This document shows, in pieces, positions 7,647 to 15,580 of a DNA stretch of 18,638 nucleotides (within the stretch, counting starts at the first letter, position 1; each line of letters begins with the position of its first letter). A program made the position numbers and the translations under genes. The notes under the pieces are model-generated. The model ran no database searches, had not been told where the DNA came from, and saw nothing but the letters and a program-made list of their open reading frames with translations. This stretch comes from Bog-756 sp038210245 (GTDB taxonomy: Bacteria; Actinomycetota; Acidimicrobiia; Acidimicrobiales; RAAP-2): NCBI GenBank assembly GCA_038210245.1, contig JBBQWW010000069.1, positions 1 through 18,638 on the forward strand, written 5' to 3'.

Positions 7647-9973
7647 CTGCCAACTCCGGTGTAGCTGGTGCCGGGGCGGTGACTCCGACCTCGGCCACCG
7701 ACTCGGGCGTGAATGGCGCCATGGACTCGGAGACCACGGGAGCAGAGCCGAGGTCGGTGGAGCCTGTGGACGGAAGCGGTGCTTCTGGCCTCGATCGAAC
7801 TGCCTGCACCGGAGTCACCGACGGCGCGGTCACGGCCACGCCATCGTCTTGGTCGGGTGACCATCCCTCTCTGGTCGACCCGATGCCCGCGGCCGACGGA
7901 CGTGATCTGATCGATCAGCCCAGAGTGGGCATCGAGGTCCTCCTCGTGGTGCCGGCCCTGGCCGTCACCGCGTATGGCTTGGCCAAGGGGGGCACGAGCC
8001 CAGCCGGAGCCATCCGGGCCGAGCTGACGCTCGGGTGGGCGGTTGCCGCATTCTGCCTGCTTCTTCGTCCTGGCCTTCGGCGCCTCGGCCGCCTGGTGTC
8101 GGTGGCTGCGCTGCTCGGTGCAGTGACCCTGACGGCCGCCGAGCTCGGTTCGGACTGGACCGGTACGTCGGGGCGCGACTCCCGGTTCGTGGCGACAGTG
8201 GTCCCCGCTCTCCTCATGGCCATGGGCGTCCATTTCCTGATGTCAGTGCCCGAGGGGAAGCCGCTGACCAGAGGCAGGGCTTCGGTGGTGTTGGCCAGTT
8301 ACGCCGCTGGGTTGGTCTTCGGCCTGTGGGCCTGGTTCGGCCCGGGCCGGATGAGCGACGCGGCCGCCGCCGCCGGTTGGGTGGTTGCCATCATCGTGGG
8401 CCTATCGGGCACTGTCCGGCGCTACCGGTCCGCCCCCGGCGTAGACCGCCAGCGCCTGCAGTGGATGGCCTCTGGCGCGACCGCAGCCATCGAGTTGGGA
8501 CTGGTGGTGGTGGGTCTCTACCTCTTGGTGCGCTGGCCCCTGCACCCGTGGTCGGTCGCCGCCGCAAGCCTGGTCCTCTTGCCCCTAGGCGTGGTGGCTG
8601 CCACGTTCCGTCGACTACTCGGCATCTCTGACAAGACACTGGTGTGGCTACTCACAGGGACCGGCTTTTCCGTTATTGTCCTGGCCGTCTATCTCCTGGT
8701 GGTACTCGGATTCGGTCACGAACCGGAGCCTGGTGACCGCCAGGTGCTCGGACTGTCCATCCTGGCCGCCGCCGTGGTGGCACTCGGCGCGTCCCTCTCC
8801 CATCAGCGCGTCCGGCGCTTCGCCCAGCGCCTGGTCTACGGTACCGACGACGTCCCCGACGACGTGGTTCGGATGTTCAGCACCCGCCTCACCCGGGCCG
8901 TGGCCATGGATGAGCTCTTGCTCCAGCTCACCGAGTCGTTGCACAAGTCGATGGTGTTGGCCAGCGCCGAGGTTTTCACCGGGTCGAATGAGGTCTTGGA
9001 ACGCAGCGCCTCCATCCCCGACCGGGGGCCGGGCACCCTCCACATCAGCCCGCAGGAACAACCGGTGATCGCCCGGGCCGGCGTCTCTGGCAACGCCTGG
9101 ACCTCGGTCTGGCTCCCGGCCGTTATCGGCAGCCGAGACCATTCCCAGATCCGAGTGTGCCCCATCACCTATGGCGGGGAGCTGCTCGGGTTGGTGGTCG
9201 TGGAGCGACCCATCACCGAGCCGCCCTTCAGTGAGCAAGAGGACCTGATCCTCACCGAACTGTCCCGCCAGGTCGGCCTAGCCCTGCACAACGTCAACCT
9301 CGACTCCGCCCTCCAGTCGACTTTGGACGAGGTGCGGCGCCAGGCCACCGAACTGCGGGCCTCACGCTCCCGCATCGTGGCCGCGGCCGACGCCGAGCGC
9401 CGCCGAGTCGAGCGGGACCTCCATGACGGTGCCCAGCAACATCTGGTGGCTCTGGCCGTGAATTTGCGGCTGGTCAAGGACCTGGTGGCCGAGGACCCGG
9501 CCGCCGCCGCCCAGGCCCTCGACGAGATCTCCCTCGAGGTCAAGGCGACCGTGCAGGAGCTGCGGGACCTGGCCCATGGGATCTACCCCCCACTCCTGAT
9601 GGACAACGGGCTGCCCGAGGCCCTGCGGGCCGTGGCCATGCGCAGCCCACTCGATGTCTCGGCCCTGGCCGAAGGCATCGGTCGCTTCTCCCCCGACATC
9701 GAGGCCGCCGTTTACTTCTGCTGCCTTGAAGCACTCCAGAATGCCGCCAAACACGCACCCGATTCCCGAGTGGAGCTTCGGGTGTGGGAAGAGGAGGGGG
9801 GGCTCCTTTTCACTGTTTCCGACAACGGTCCCGGCTTCGACGCCGCTGTGGCGCAGGCAGGCCATGGCTTCATGAACATGAGTGACAGGCTCGGGGCCAT
9901 CGGCGGCTCGGTGCGCTGGGACTCGATGCCTGGCGAGGGGTCGTCGGTCCGGGGATCGATCCCCATCACCTGA
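7643..9973 (+). CDS. membrane sensor histidine kinase (HisKA_3, NarL/DesK type) with GAF-like domain
   Basis: This is a 776-aa protein. A hydrophilic Ser/Thr/Gly-rich N-terminus of about 90 residues precedes about eight hydrophobic segments (roughly 93-115, 130-175, 185-205, 210-230, 240-260, 275-325, 335-355, 365-385), a multi-pass sensory membrane region. A GAF-like domain follows (about 410-545), then a coiled coil, then the HisKA_3 dimerisation region with phospho-acceptor His594 (ERDLHDGAQQH). A HATPase_c domain follows with N-box ALQNAAKH, G1 DNGPGFD and G2-type GHGFMNM. The GTG start overlaps the ATPase stop; later starts inside the low-complexity N-terminus cannot be excluded. HisKA_3 kinases pair with NarL-type receivers, which fits both the cyclase regulator at 5404 and the regulator at 10444. 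The signal sensed is unknown. Confidence 0.93.
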   Translation: MTANSGVAGAGAVTPTSATDSGVNGAMDSETTGAEPRSVEPVDGSGASGLDRTACTGVTDGAVTATPSSWSGDHPSLVDPMPAADGRDLIDQPRVGIEVLLVVPALAVTAYGLAKGGTSPAGAIRAELTLGWAVAAFCLLLRPGLRRLGRLVSVAALLGAVTLTAAELGSDWTGTSGRDSRFVATVVPALLMAMGVHFLMSVPEGKPLTRGRASVVLASYAAGLVFGLWAWFGPGRMSDAAAAAGWVVAIIVGLSGTVRRYRSAPGVDRQRLQWMASGATAAIELGLVVVGLYLLVRWPLHPWSVAAASLVLLPLGVVAATFRRLLGISDKTLVWLLTGTGFSVIVLAVYLLVVLGFGHEPEPGDRQVLGLSILAAAVVALGASLSHQRVRRFAQRLVYGTDDVPDDVVRMFSTRLTRAVAMDELLLQLTESLHKSMVLASAEVFTGSNEVLERSASIPDRGPGTLHISPQEQPVIARAGVSGNAWTSVWLPAVIGSRDHSQIRVCPITYGGELLGLVVVERPITEPPFSEQEDLILTELSRQVGLALHNVNLDSALQSTLDEVRRQATELRASRSRIVAAADAERRRVERDLHDGAQQHLVALAVNLRLVKDLVAEDPAAAAQALDEISLEVKATVQELRDLAHGIYPPLLMDNGLPEALRAVAMRSPLDVSALAEGIGRFSPDIEAAVYFCCLEALQNAAKHAPDSRVELRVWEEEGGLLFTVSDNGPGFDAAVAQAGHGFMNMSDRLGAIGGSVRWDSMPGEGSSVRGSIPIT

Positions 9974-9988
9974 GACTCCCGTCGTCGG

Positions 9989-10378
9989 TCAGCGGGGCAG
10001 GAACTCGATGGTGTCGCGCTCCGCCCAGATGCGCCTGAGTTCGGAGGGGCCGAACTCTTCTTTGTTCACATAGGCCAATGCTCCGCTGCGCGAGGCGTCT
10101 GGCGGGAGGTCCAGCGGGTTATAGGTCGAGCACAGGATCACGACAGTGTCGGGCAAGTTGGCCACGATCTGGCGCGTGGCCTCGACCCCGCTGATGCCCG
10201 GCATGTTGATGTCCATCAGGATGAGAGCTGGGCGGAGTTCAGCCGCCACGGCCACGGCCTGTTCTCCGTCGACGGCCTCGCCGACCATGGTGAAGCCCTC
10301 CACTCGGCTTACCACTGCTTTGGCCGCCGAGCGAAAGGGCGCTTGGTCGTCGACGACCAGTACCCGGATTGTCTCCAT
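9989..10378 (-). CDS. stand-alone receiver-domain response regulator
   Basis: This 129-aa protein starts at the ATG at 10378 (METIRVLVVDDQ); a GTG at 10396 is in frame but gives a six-residue extension without family support. It is a single CheY-like receiver: D10/D11 acidic pocket, phospho-acceptor D56 (LILMDINMPG), T85 or S84 after the fourth strand, and K106 (AYVNK). No output domain follows; the last 20 residues (SELRRIWAERDTIEFLPR) end soon after helix 5. It may therefore act through protein contact or as a phosphate sink for the neighbouring kinase. It converges on the kinase gene with only 15 bp between the stops, and lies downstream of the NarL-type regulator on the same strand with a gap of about 65 bp, so co-transcription with it is likely. 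Confidence 0.9.
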   Translation of the reverse strand: METIRVLVVDDQAPFRSAAKAVVSRVEGFTMVGEAVDGEQAVAVAAELRPALILMDINMPGISGVEATRQIVANLPDTVVILCSTYNPLDLPPDASRSGALAYVNKEEFGPSELRRIWAERDTIEFLPR

Positions 10379-10443
10379 GATGCCCAATTGTCCCACGGGC
10401 GGCGCCGCTTGGAACAGGAAGGTAGTACGCCGCTTCGGTGTAG

Positions 10444-11118
10444 CTAGCTGGGGGACTGCCCACCCAGGTAGATGAGCACGGCCTTCACCCGCCGGTTGAT
10501 GTCCTCCTCCTCGGTCAGGCCGAGCTTGGAGAAGATGGCGTTGGTGTGCTTCTCAACGGCCCGTTCGGACAGATAGAGGGATGCGGCGATGGCGGCATTG
10601 TTCTTGCCCTGGGCCATCGCCGAGAGGGTCTCCAGCTCCCTTGACGTGAGTCGGTCGAGGTCGGATGGTCGTCGCGGAGCCGAAGCTCCGACCAGGGCGT
10701 CAACCACGGCAGGGTCGACCGCCGAGCCGCCCGCGGCCACCGCGCGGATGGCCCGGACCAACTCGTCCACCCCGGCGATGGACTCTTTCAACAGATAGGC
10801 GCGGCGGGCCGAGCCGTCGGCCAGCAGTGCCAGGGCATACTCCGGGTTGGCGTACTGGCTGACCACGACCACGCCGATGCCCGGCCGGTGCTCACGGAGG
10901 TAGGTGGCGGCCTGGATGCCCTCGTCGGTTCCGGTTGGGGGCATGCGGATGTCGGTCACCACGACATCGGGCTCGACCTCGTCGACCAGGGCCAGCAGTC
11001 CGGGTAGGTCGGTGGCCGTCCCGAGCAGCTCTAAGCCGTCCTGGTGGGCGATGAGCTTCTCCACGCCCTGGCGCAGGAGCGCGTTGTCCTCGGCGAGTAT
11101 CACTCGGACCGTCTCCAT
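10444..11118 (-). CDS. NarL/LuxR-family response regulator
   Basis: This 224-aa protein starts at the ATG at 11118 (METVRVILAEDN); an open extension to 11253 has low-complexity Arg/Trp-rich text and was rejected. The receiver domain (1-125) has E10/D11, D56 (VTDIRMPPTG), S87 and K111. A LuxR-type HTH at about 155-200 (LTSRELETLSAMAQGKNNAAIAASLYLSERAVEKHTNAIFSKLG) is intact, so it should bind DNA. Its receiver is strikingly like that of the cyclase regulator at 5404: both have VTDIRMPPT, EGI.AA, PG.GVV..SQY..PEYA and YLLK, with a GSA motif before it. The two look like paralogues with different outputs and may share the kinase at 7643. TACGGT, 8 nt before the ATG, could be a leaderless -10 element. 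It is probably the first gene of a unit with the stand-alone receiver. Confidence 0.93.
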   Translation of the reverse strand: METVRVILAEDNALLRQGVEKLIAHQDGLELLGTATDLPGLLALVDEVEPDVVVTDIRMPPTGTDEGIQAATYLREHRPGIGVVVVSQYANPEYALALLADGSARRAYLLKESIAGVDELVRAIRAVAAGGSAVDPAVVDALVGASAPRRPSDLDRLTSRELETLSAMAQGKNNAAIAASLYLSERAVEKHTNAIFSKLGLTEEEDINRRVKAVLIYLGGQSPS

Positions 11119-11322
11119 GGCCGATAACCGTAGTCGCCACCGCCGTGCCAGCTGCAGTTTCACCACCCACACCCATCGGGTCCATCGGGTGGTGGTAGTA
11201 CCTGCGAGCCAGGCGGGGTCGCACCCTCGATCCAGGCGGCCGGCGCCGATCACAATGGACGAGAATCGCGAATTCCATCGGAGCCCAACCGGGCAGGGAA
11301 GCGGGCCGAGCCGGCGATCGGG

Positions 11323-11352
11323 GGACGGAGGTGGGCGGGAGTGCCTCCGTCC
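11323..11352. repeat. 9-bp perfect hairpin
   Basis: GGACGGAGG (11323-11331) and CCTCCGTCC (11344-11352) form a perfect 9-bp inverted repeat around a 12-nt loop. It can be extended by a G-T and a G-C pair. It lies in the gene-free stretch 11119-11593, about 205 bp upstream of the NarL-type regulator and about 240 bp downstream of the second permease. No T-run follows on either strand. It could be a U-less terminator, an operator or a leader structure; the sequence does not decide. Confidence 0.5.
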
Positions 11353-11416
11353 TCGCCGTCGGCTGGTACCGGTTGTGGCCCACCTTCACTCGGAAAACGT
11401 CGTCGTCGCCCATCCC

Positions 11417-11447
11417 CGACGGCCCTTCTCCTTCAGATGGGCCGTCG
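11417..11447 (-). terminator. candidate U-less terminator hairpin after the second permease
   Basis: CGACGGCCC (11417-11425) and GGGCCGTCG (11439-11447) are perfect 9-bp arms around a 13-nt loop. The hairpin lies about 150 bp downstream of the stop of the minus-strand permease. No T-run follows, as is common for proposed actinobacterial terminators. With the hairpin at 11323 it gives two strong stem-loops within 125 bp. The rest of 11119-11593 shows no gene. Confidence 0.4.
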
Positions 11448-11593
11448 TGCCAACCCGCCCTTCGACGGTGTAGTCGAGTCCCCTGAATCTGCCGTCTTGG
11501 CCAACCGCCATGACGGATGGTCTATGTCTCGCAGGGAATCCGACAAGCGCGGGTGTATACGTAAGGCCCGCTCCCGTAGTGCCAGGTTGGGCG

Positions 11594-14134
11594 TTACTCC
11601 GAGCGAAGTACATGTGCGGCGGAGGTACCGGCAGCGATTCGAGCGGGAATGGCCGCCACGAGATTGGCAAGTATCAACGTGCCGACGGTGACTAGCAAAA
11701 GTGACGCAGGCACAGTGGGTTGCGGGACGGCATTGATATTTCGGGCGAAGAGTATCCACAATTGTCGCCCGACGATGATGCCAATGGGTACTCCGATGCT
11801 CACAGCTACCGCAGCAATAGCTGATGCCTGCCAGGCGATCGTGGAGGCCAACTGTCGAGTAGTGAAACCAAGCGTCTTCAGCAGAGCAAGGTCTCGTCGG
11901 CGCCGTCGGACGGATGCGATCAGCGTGAGCGCTAGGGCTACAATCGCGCCGAAGGCCAGGCCAGCAGCGAGAAATACTGGAGTTGCACCGGTGGACTGGT
12001 AGTTGACGATCTCGGCGGGGTGCTGAACGGTCAACACCTGAACGTTGTCCCCGGTGGTATTTGGATCAGTGGCAAAGGCCATGTTGGCCAGTTGAGCGAC
12101 TCGGTGCATTTCATTGAGACCAGCAGGGCTCCCCGCTCCAGTACGAAGGCGCACGAAGACTATTCCTGGTCCGTTGAGATTGGGGTCGGCTTGTTGAGAG
12201 GCACGTCCTATTGCCGGGCTGACATTTTCCGAGAGCAAGGCCCCCGTGCCCATTGAGGGGTGTTCGGCAAAGTTGCCCGTTCCCCCGATAGCCGGCATCG
12301 TCGTCGTCCCCACGATCACCAACTTGGTCGCAGCAATGTAGAGCGGGGCCGTCGCCGGGGACCCGAAAGAGAATACGACGTTGTCGCCAATCTTCTTGTG
12401 CAGAAGCGCCAGTGTGGTTGCTCCCAGAACAATTTGATTGTCTCCGTCCACAGCGTGTCCAGACAAAATCGGCGGGGTAACTGCCGCATGGTTGTTCTCC
12501 AGAAGGATCGGTACAGTCTGACCGTCGATTTGGACGGTCAGGGACTGGGATCCCGACCAGGCTGTCACGTTCTTGTCGCGGTTGAGGGCGGACAGAGCGG
12601 ATGGGGGCACGTCGTTCTGTGAGCTGAGTGCATAGCTCCAGTTCCACCCGTAGAGAGCAGGGCGCGATACCAAGGTGTGAAGCCCGCTGCTGAAGGTGAG
12701 CGTTGCCGACACGATGGCCACTGCGATGCTGGCACCTATCAGCACCGAGCGAGCGGGGACAGCTGAGCGACCCTGGCCAGGGCTTAGCGCGAACCGGAGC
12801 CCGATAGCAGCGGAAGGTGGTAATCCCGACGAGGTGGCCACTTCCACAAGCTTTGAGTCGGGGACTGGGTCGGTGCCCGATCTGGTCGTCCGACGATGGG
12901 GCGCGCTTCTGTAAGCGATGGTGACGGCGATGGCACCGAGAACCACGGTAAGCACGAGAAAGCTGAACCCGAGGACGGTCCAGTCGTACGCGAACGCGGG
13001 AGGGTGGTAGACGGTTCGAATCGGTCCGAGAGGCGATAAGGGTGACAGCAGAATCGCCACGATGACCGCCCACAGTGAGCCAAGCAGAGTCGCACCGAGG
13101 ACGCCGACTAATCGATCGGCGAGTGTCGTGATCGGGGTGGCGCCGAGAGCGCGGAGTACCTGGAGATCCCCATCGGCTGAGTGCAACTGTCGGGAGATGG
13201 CGAGCGTGCCGATGGCCAAGGTCGCCAGAGCGGCGATCGCCCCAAACACACCCAGGGCGATGGACTCCGGTTTGACGGCTCGCTCGACTTTGTTGGCGGA
13301 AAGCGAGGTAGCGTTGAAGTTGGCATCGCTTCCGCTCGGTAGCAAGTGAACGAGTGTTTGTTCTACTGCAGGAATGTCGCGGCTGCCGTGGGTGAGCTGC
13401 ATTCCGTACCAAGTGCCCTGCACCGCGTTGGCGGCAATCAGCTGAGAGGTCAGGGCCGGAGTGAACAAGATGTTGGTCGGAAGTCGTTCTGTGTCGTCCT
13501 CGACTACCTCGTTGTTGAAGACCACGACCCCGACCAGCCGCATGTCGATCTTGCGCGCTGGGGGTACTTGGGGCGTGCCGAAGCCTGGGGCGTTGAACTG
13601 GCGCGGGGTGTAGACACCCATGGGAAGGACCTGCCCGACGTGCAGCCCCAAGTCTCGGGCTCCGAGTGACGTGGTAGCAAACTCGTCGGCACGCCTCGGA
13701 TCTGGCATACGTCCGACGACTGGAGTGGCTCGGTCCTCATCAAAGTACAGCCCGTTGACGCTTCCCACCTCATTCACAGGGGAGTTGAAGTTCGGGGCAC
13801 CGGACGGTTCCAGCGGTGCAACCAGTGTCCCGACCCAACTTTCGACGTGTTTCACTTTGGGTAGGCGAGCAATTTGGCGGGCCAACTTTGGCGAATAGCT
13901 GCTCGCAGACGAGCCGTTGGTAGTGCCATAGGTCGACATCGTTAGGTCTGATGCGTTCGTAGCGGCTAGGAAGGCCGGGTACGCAGCCTGTGTCCGTCGG
14001 GCCGCAGCGATCGACCCCATCGCGATCCCACCAATCAATCCGATCAGCAAGACTAGGCTCAAATAGGCCCCCAAGTCCCGGGCGAACATGATGCGCCCCC
14101 GATACCACAACACCCTCGCTGCATTGGTCCTCAC
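11594..14134 (-). CDS. FtsX-type ABC transporter permease
   Basis: This is an 846-aa protein from the GTG at 14134, chosen because GGAGGG lies 3 nt upstream and the resulting VRTNAARVLWYRGRIMF start resembles the short cytoplasmic lead of related permeases. An ATG at 14179 is in frame but has no ribosome-binding site. A first membrane helix (about 20-42) is followed by ARRTQAAYPAFLAATNASD, a family-typical lead into the large extracytoplasmic domain. Helices near 300-420 form the first FtsX block, one near 465-490 opens a second outer domain, and a C-terminal FtsX block of three helices closes the protein. It is a diverged relative of the permease at 525-2912: same layout, similar length, both ending LRSE. 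No ATPase adjoins it in the same orientation; the one at 6873-7646 is the candidate partner. GC content looks lower than in the central signalling genes. Confidence 0.88.
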   Translation of the reverse strand: MRTNAARVLWYRGRIMFARDLGAYLSLVLLIGLIGGIAMGSIAAARRTQAAYPAFLAATNASDLTMSTYGTTNGSSASSYSPKLARQIARLPKVKHVESWVGTLVAPLEPSGAPNFNSPVNEVGSVNGLYFDEDRATPVVGRMPDPRRADEFATTSLGARDLGLHVGQVLPMGVYTPRQFNAPGFGTPQVPPARKIDMRLVGVVVFNNEVVEDDTERLPTNILFTPALTSQLIAANAVQGTWYGMQLTHGSRDIPAVEQTLVHLLPSGSDANFNATSLSANKVERAVKPESIALGVFGAIAALATLAIGTLAISRQLHSADGDLQVLRALGATPITTLADRLVGVLGATLLGSLWAVIVAILLSPLSPLGPIRTVYHPPAFAYDWTVLGFSFLVLTVVLGAIAVTIAYRSAPHRRTTRSGTDPVPDSKLVEVATSSGLPPSAAIGLRFALSPGQGRSAVPARSVLIGASIAVAIVSATLTFSSGLHTLVSRPALYGWNWSYALSSQNDVPPSALSALNRDKNVTAWSGSQSLTVQIDGQTVPILLENNHAAVTPPILSGHAVDGDNQIVLGATTLALLHKKIGDNVVFSFGSPATAPLYIAATKLVIVGTTTMPAIGGTGNFAEHPSMGTGALLSENVSPAIGRASQQADPNLNGPGIVFVRLRTGAGSPAGLNEMHRVAQLANMAFATDPNTTGDNVQVLTVQHPAEIVNYQSTGATPVFLAAGLAFGAIVALALTLIASVRRRRRDLALLKTLGFTTRQLASTIAWQASAIAAVAVSIGVPIGIIVGRQLWILFARNINAVPQPTVPASLLLVTVGTLILANLVAAIPARIAAGTSAAHVLRSE

Positions 14135-14235
14135 GTGCCCTCCGGCTGCGGAGACAAAGTAGACACTGCGCCTTTTCATACAGGGTTATCCCACCGACGC
14201 TCGGATACAAGGATGGCAGGCCTCTTCACACCCTC

Positions 14236-14245
14236 GTGCTAGCAC
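14236..14245. promoter_or_regulatory. 10-bp palindrome upstream of the second permease
   Basis: GTGCTAGCAC is a perfect palindrome about 100 bp upstream of the permease start, in an otherwise unexplained stretch (14180-14350). It could be a repressor operator. No convincing -35/-10 pair was found around it, so this is weak. The same stretch also contains a short piece at 14300-14335 whose plus-strand translation includes LALQLFAAN. Confidence 0.25.
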
Positions 14246-14350
14246 TACGCACATGTCCAGAGGATGGGCCGGTATTTGACTCGCTGGCGCGCCAATTATT
14301 GCAGCTGACCTTGGCATTGCAGCTGTTTGCTGCAAATAGTCTCGTCGATC

Positions 14351-15050
14351 CTCAGGGGCCCGGCCCTGCCCGAGTCGTTGATCAACGCCACCAAGGACTT
14401 CCGGGACGGGAAGATCAACGAGGCCACCCACCGGGCCAGGATCGCCGAGCGCCAGCGCCTGGCCATCCAGATGGAGAACCAGCCCGATGCCGACGGCCAT
14501 CTCCGGGTCATGTGCCCGGCGGCCAGTCCCGCCCCCCAGGTGCGCTGCCAGCTCAAGCCCACCTCCGAGGGGGGACGATGGCAAGGTCAGGATCCGCATC
14601 CCGGTCACCGATGTCCTGGCCGCCCACCCGCCCAAGATCTGCACCCAGGGCTCGGTCACCCTCCCCCCTGAGGCGGGAGCCAAGTTCCGCCAGCACTTTG
14701 CCCATGAGACCGACGAGTGGCACAGCGCCTACGCCACGCTGCGTAACTCCAACGAGGGCATGAGCGGCTTCATCAAGGACGGGGCCAGGGAGGCCATCGA
14801 CGACCCGGAGCGCCGTCGCATCCGCGGCGTGGCCGCTCAGAGTGTGTTGCGTTCCAGCTGTTTGCGGCCAACATCCGCAAGGTCAACGAGTTCCTGACCA
14901 AGATGGCCGCAGCCGAGAAGAAGTTCCGCAAGCTCCGGGCCCGGCGGACGTCCAGGTCCCTCACGACGTGGGCTCCGGCATCGACGATGGTGGTCACCGC
15001 CACGGTGGACGACGCCAGTGCCGATCCCGATCCTCCCCTGACCGCCTGAG
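14351..15050 (+). pseudogene. frameshifted transposase-like gene (actinobacterial family)
   Basis: Three in-order pieces belong to one protein. The first (from about 14375) reads SLINATKDFRDGKINEATHRARIAERQRLAIQME. After a frame change in the G-run at 14569-14574 it continues DGKVRIRIPVTDVLAAHPP and, further on, WHSAYATLRNSNEGMSGFIKDGAREAIDDPERRRIRGVAAQS. After a second frame change near 14841-14852 it ends FQLFAANIRKVNEFLTKM with a stop at 15048-15050. The Y..LRN..EG..GF.KD and RRRIRGVAAQS motifs are like a transposase-related family common in actinomycetes, with an RNase H-like C-terminal part. The N-terminal part is missing. Both breaks inactivate it, unless the G-run break is an assembly error. 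The family assignment is from memory and moderate. Confidence 0.6.
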
Positions 15051-15243
15051 ACAGGTCATCTCCCGCTGGAAGTGCCACCCCGGTGGTTCCGTCGCGTCCG
15101 GAGTCTGAGCCGAGCGGACCACTGGAAGGGAAAAGGTGCCGGACGTCGGCTCCCGACATCGGAACCACCCCGACGACGGCCCAGAATCCCGCTCGAACCC
15201 CCATGCGGACCCCTATGGACGGGGCTTTGTCGGTGCGACCCGG

Positions 15244-15285
15244 CCAGTTTTGTCGGGACCCCTTGGTGGGCTACCGACAAACTGG
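15244..15285. repeat. imperfect inverted repeat, arms 13 and 12 bp
   Basis: CCAGTTTTGTCGG (15244-15256) pairs with CCGACAAACTGG (15274-15285), with one bulged T and a 17-nt loop. TTTGTCGG also occurs just upstream at 15226-15233. The structure lies between the transposase remnant and the MgtC-like pseudogene. It may be an IS end or a terminator for plus-strand reading; no T-run follows. Nothing else is recognisable in 15051-15240. Confidence 0.45.
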
Positions 15286-15390
15286 GGTGGCCCTGGGTGA
15301 ACGCGCCACCCGATCTGGTCATTTCCCACGCTATTGCTCCAGATTTCCCATATTGTTGCGAGTGCAACTAGATGAAGAGAACTCCAGGTC

Positions 15391-15524
15391 AGCGAGACGG
15401 GTGAGGTTCACGGCACGCACAGGATCCAGGCTGAGCCCGTGGTCCGGCGGGCCGACGGCCCGGCAGCACTCGGCTGCCGTTCCTCCGGGGCCCTCCCGGG
15501 CCAGTGAATCGCAGGTGCAGGTCC
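15391..15524 (+). promoter_or_regulatory. structured leader, weak M-box (Mg2+ riboswitch) resemblance
   Basis: Upstream of the MgtC/DUF4010-like gene, GGTGAGG at 15400-15406 is followed 42 nt later by GGGCCGACGG at 15449-15458, then a perfect hairpin CGGCAGC/GCTGCCG (15461-15467 and 15473-15479). M-box (ykoK) leaders carry GGTGAGG and GGGTCAACAG at a comparable distance, and M-boxes are known upstream of Mg-related genes, including mgtC-type loci in actinomycetes. The rest of the consensus was not matched, so this is only a candidate. The strong hairpins themselves are seen directly. Confidence 0.2.
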
Positions 15525-15580
15525 ATGGACATCGCCACCGATGCAGCCGCCCTGGCTGTCCTCACGAGGGGGCGAACCTC

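Noticed and set aside
11119..11253. 45-residue N-terminal extension of the NarL-type regulator
   Set aside because: The extension is Arg/Trp-rich and unlike receivers, while METVRVILAEDN is a normal receiver start.
12111..13412. 433-aa open frame on the minus strand
   Set aside because: It is a shifted frame inside the second permease gene with Arg/Ser/His-rich text, a usual shadow in GC-rich genes.
15083..15580. N-terminal extension of the MgtC/DUF4010-like frame from 15083
   Set aside because: The translated text is low-complexity and unlike the family; the family N-terminus begins at the GTG at 15581.
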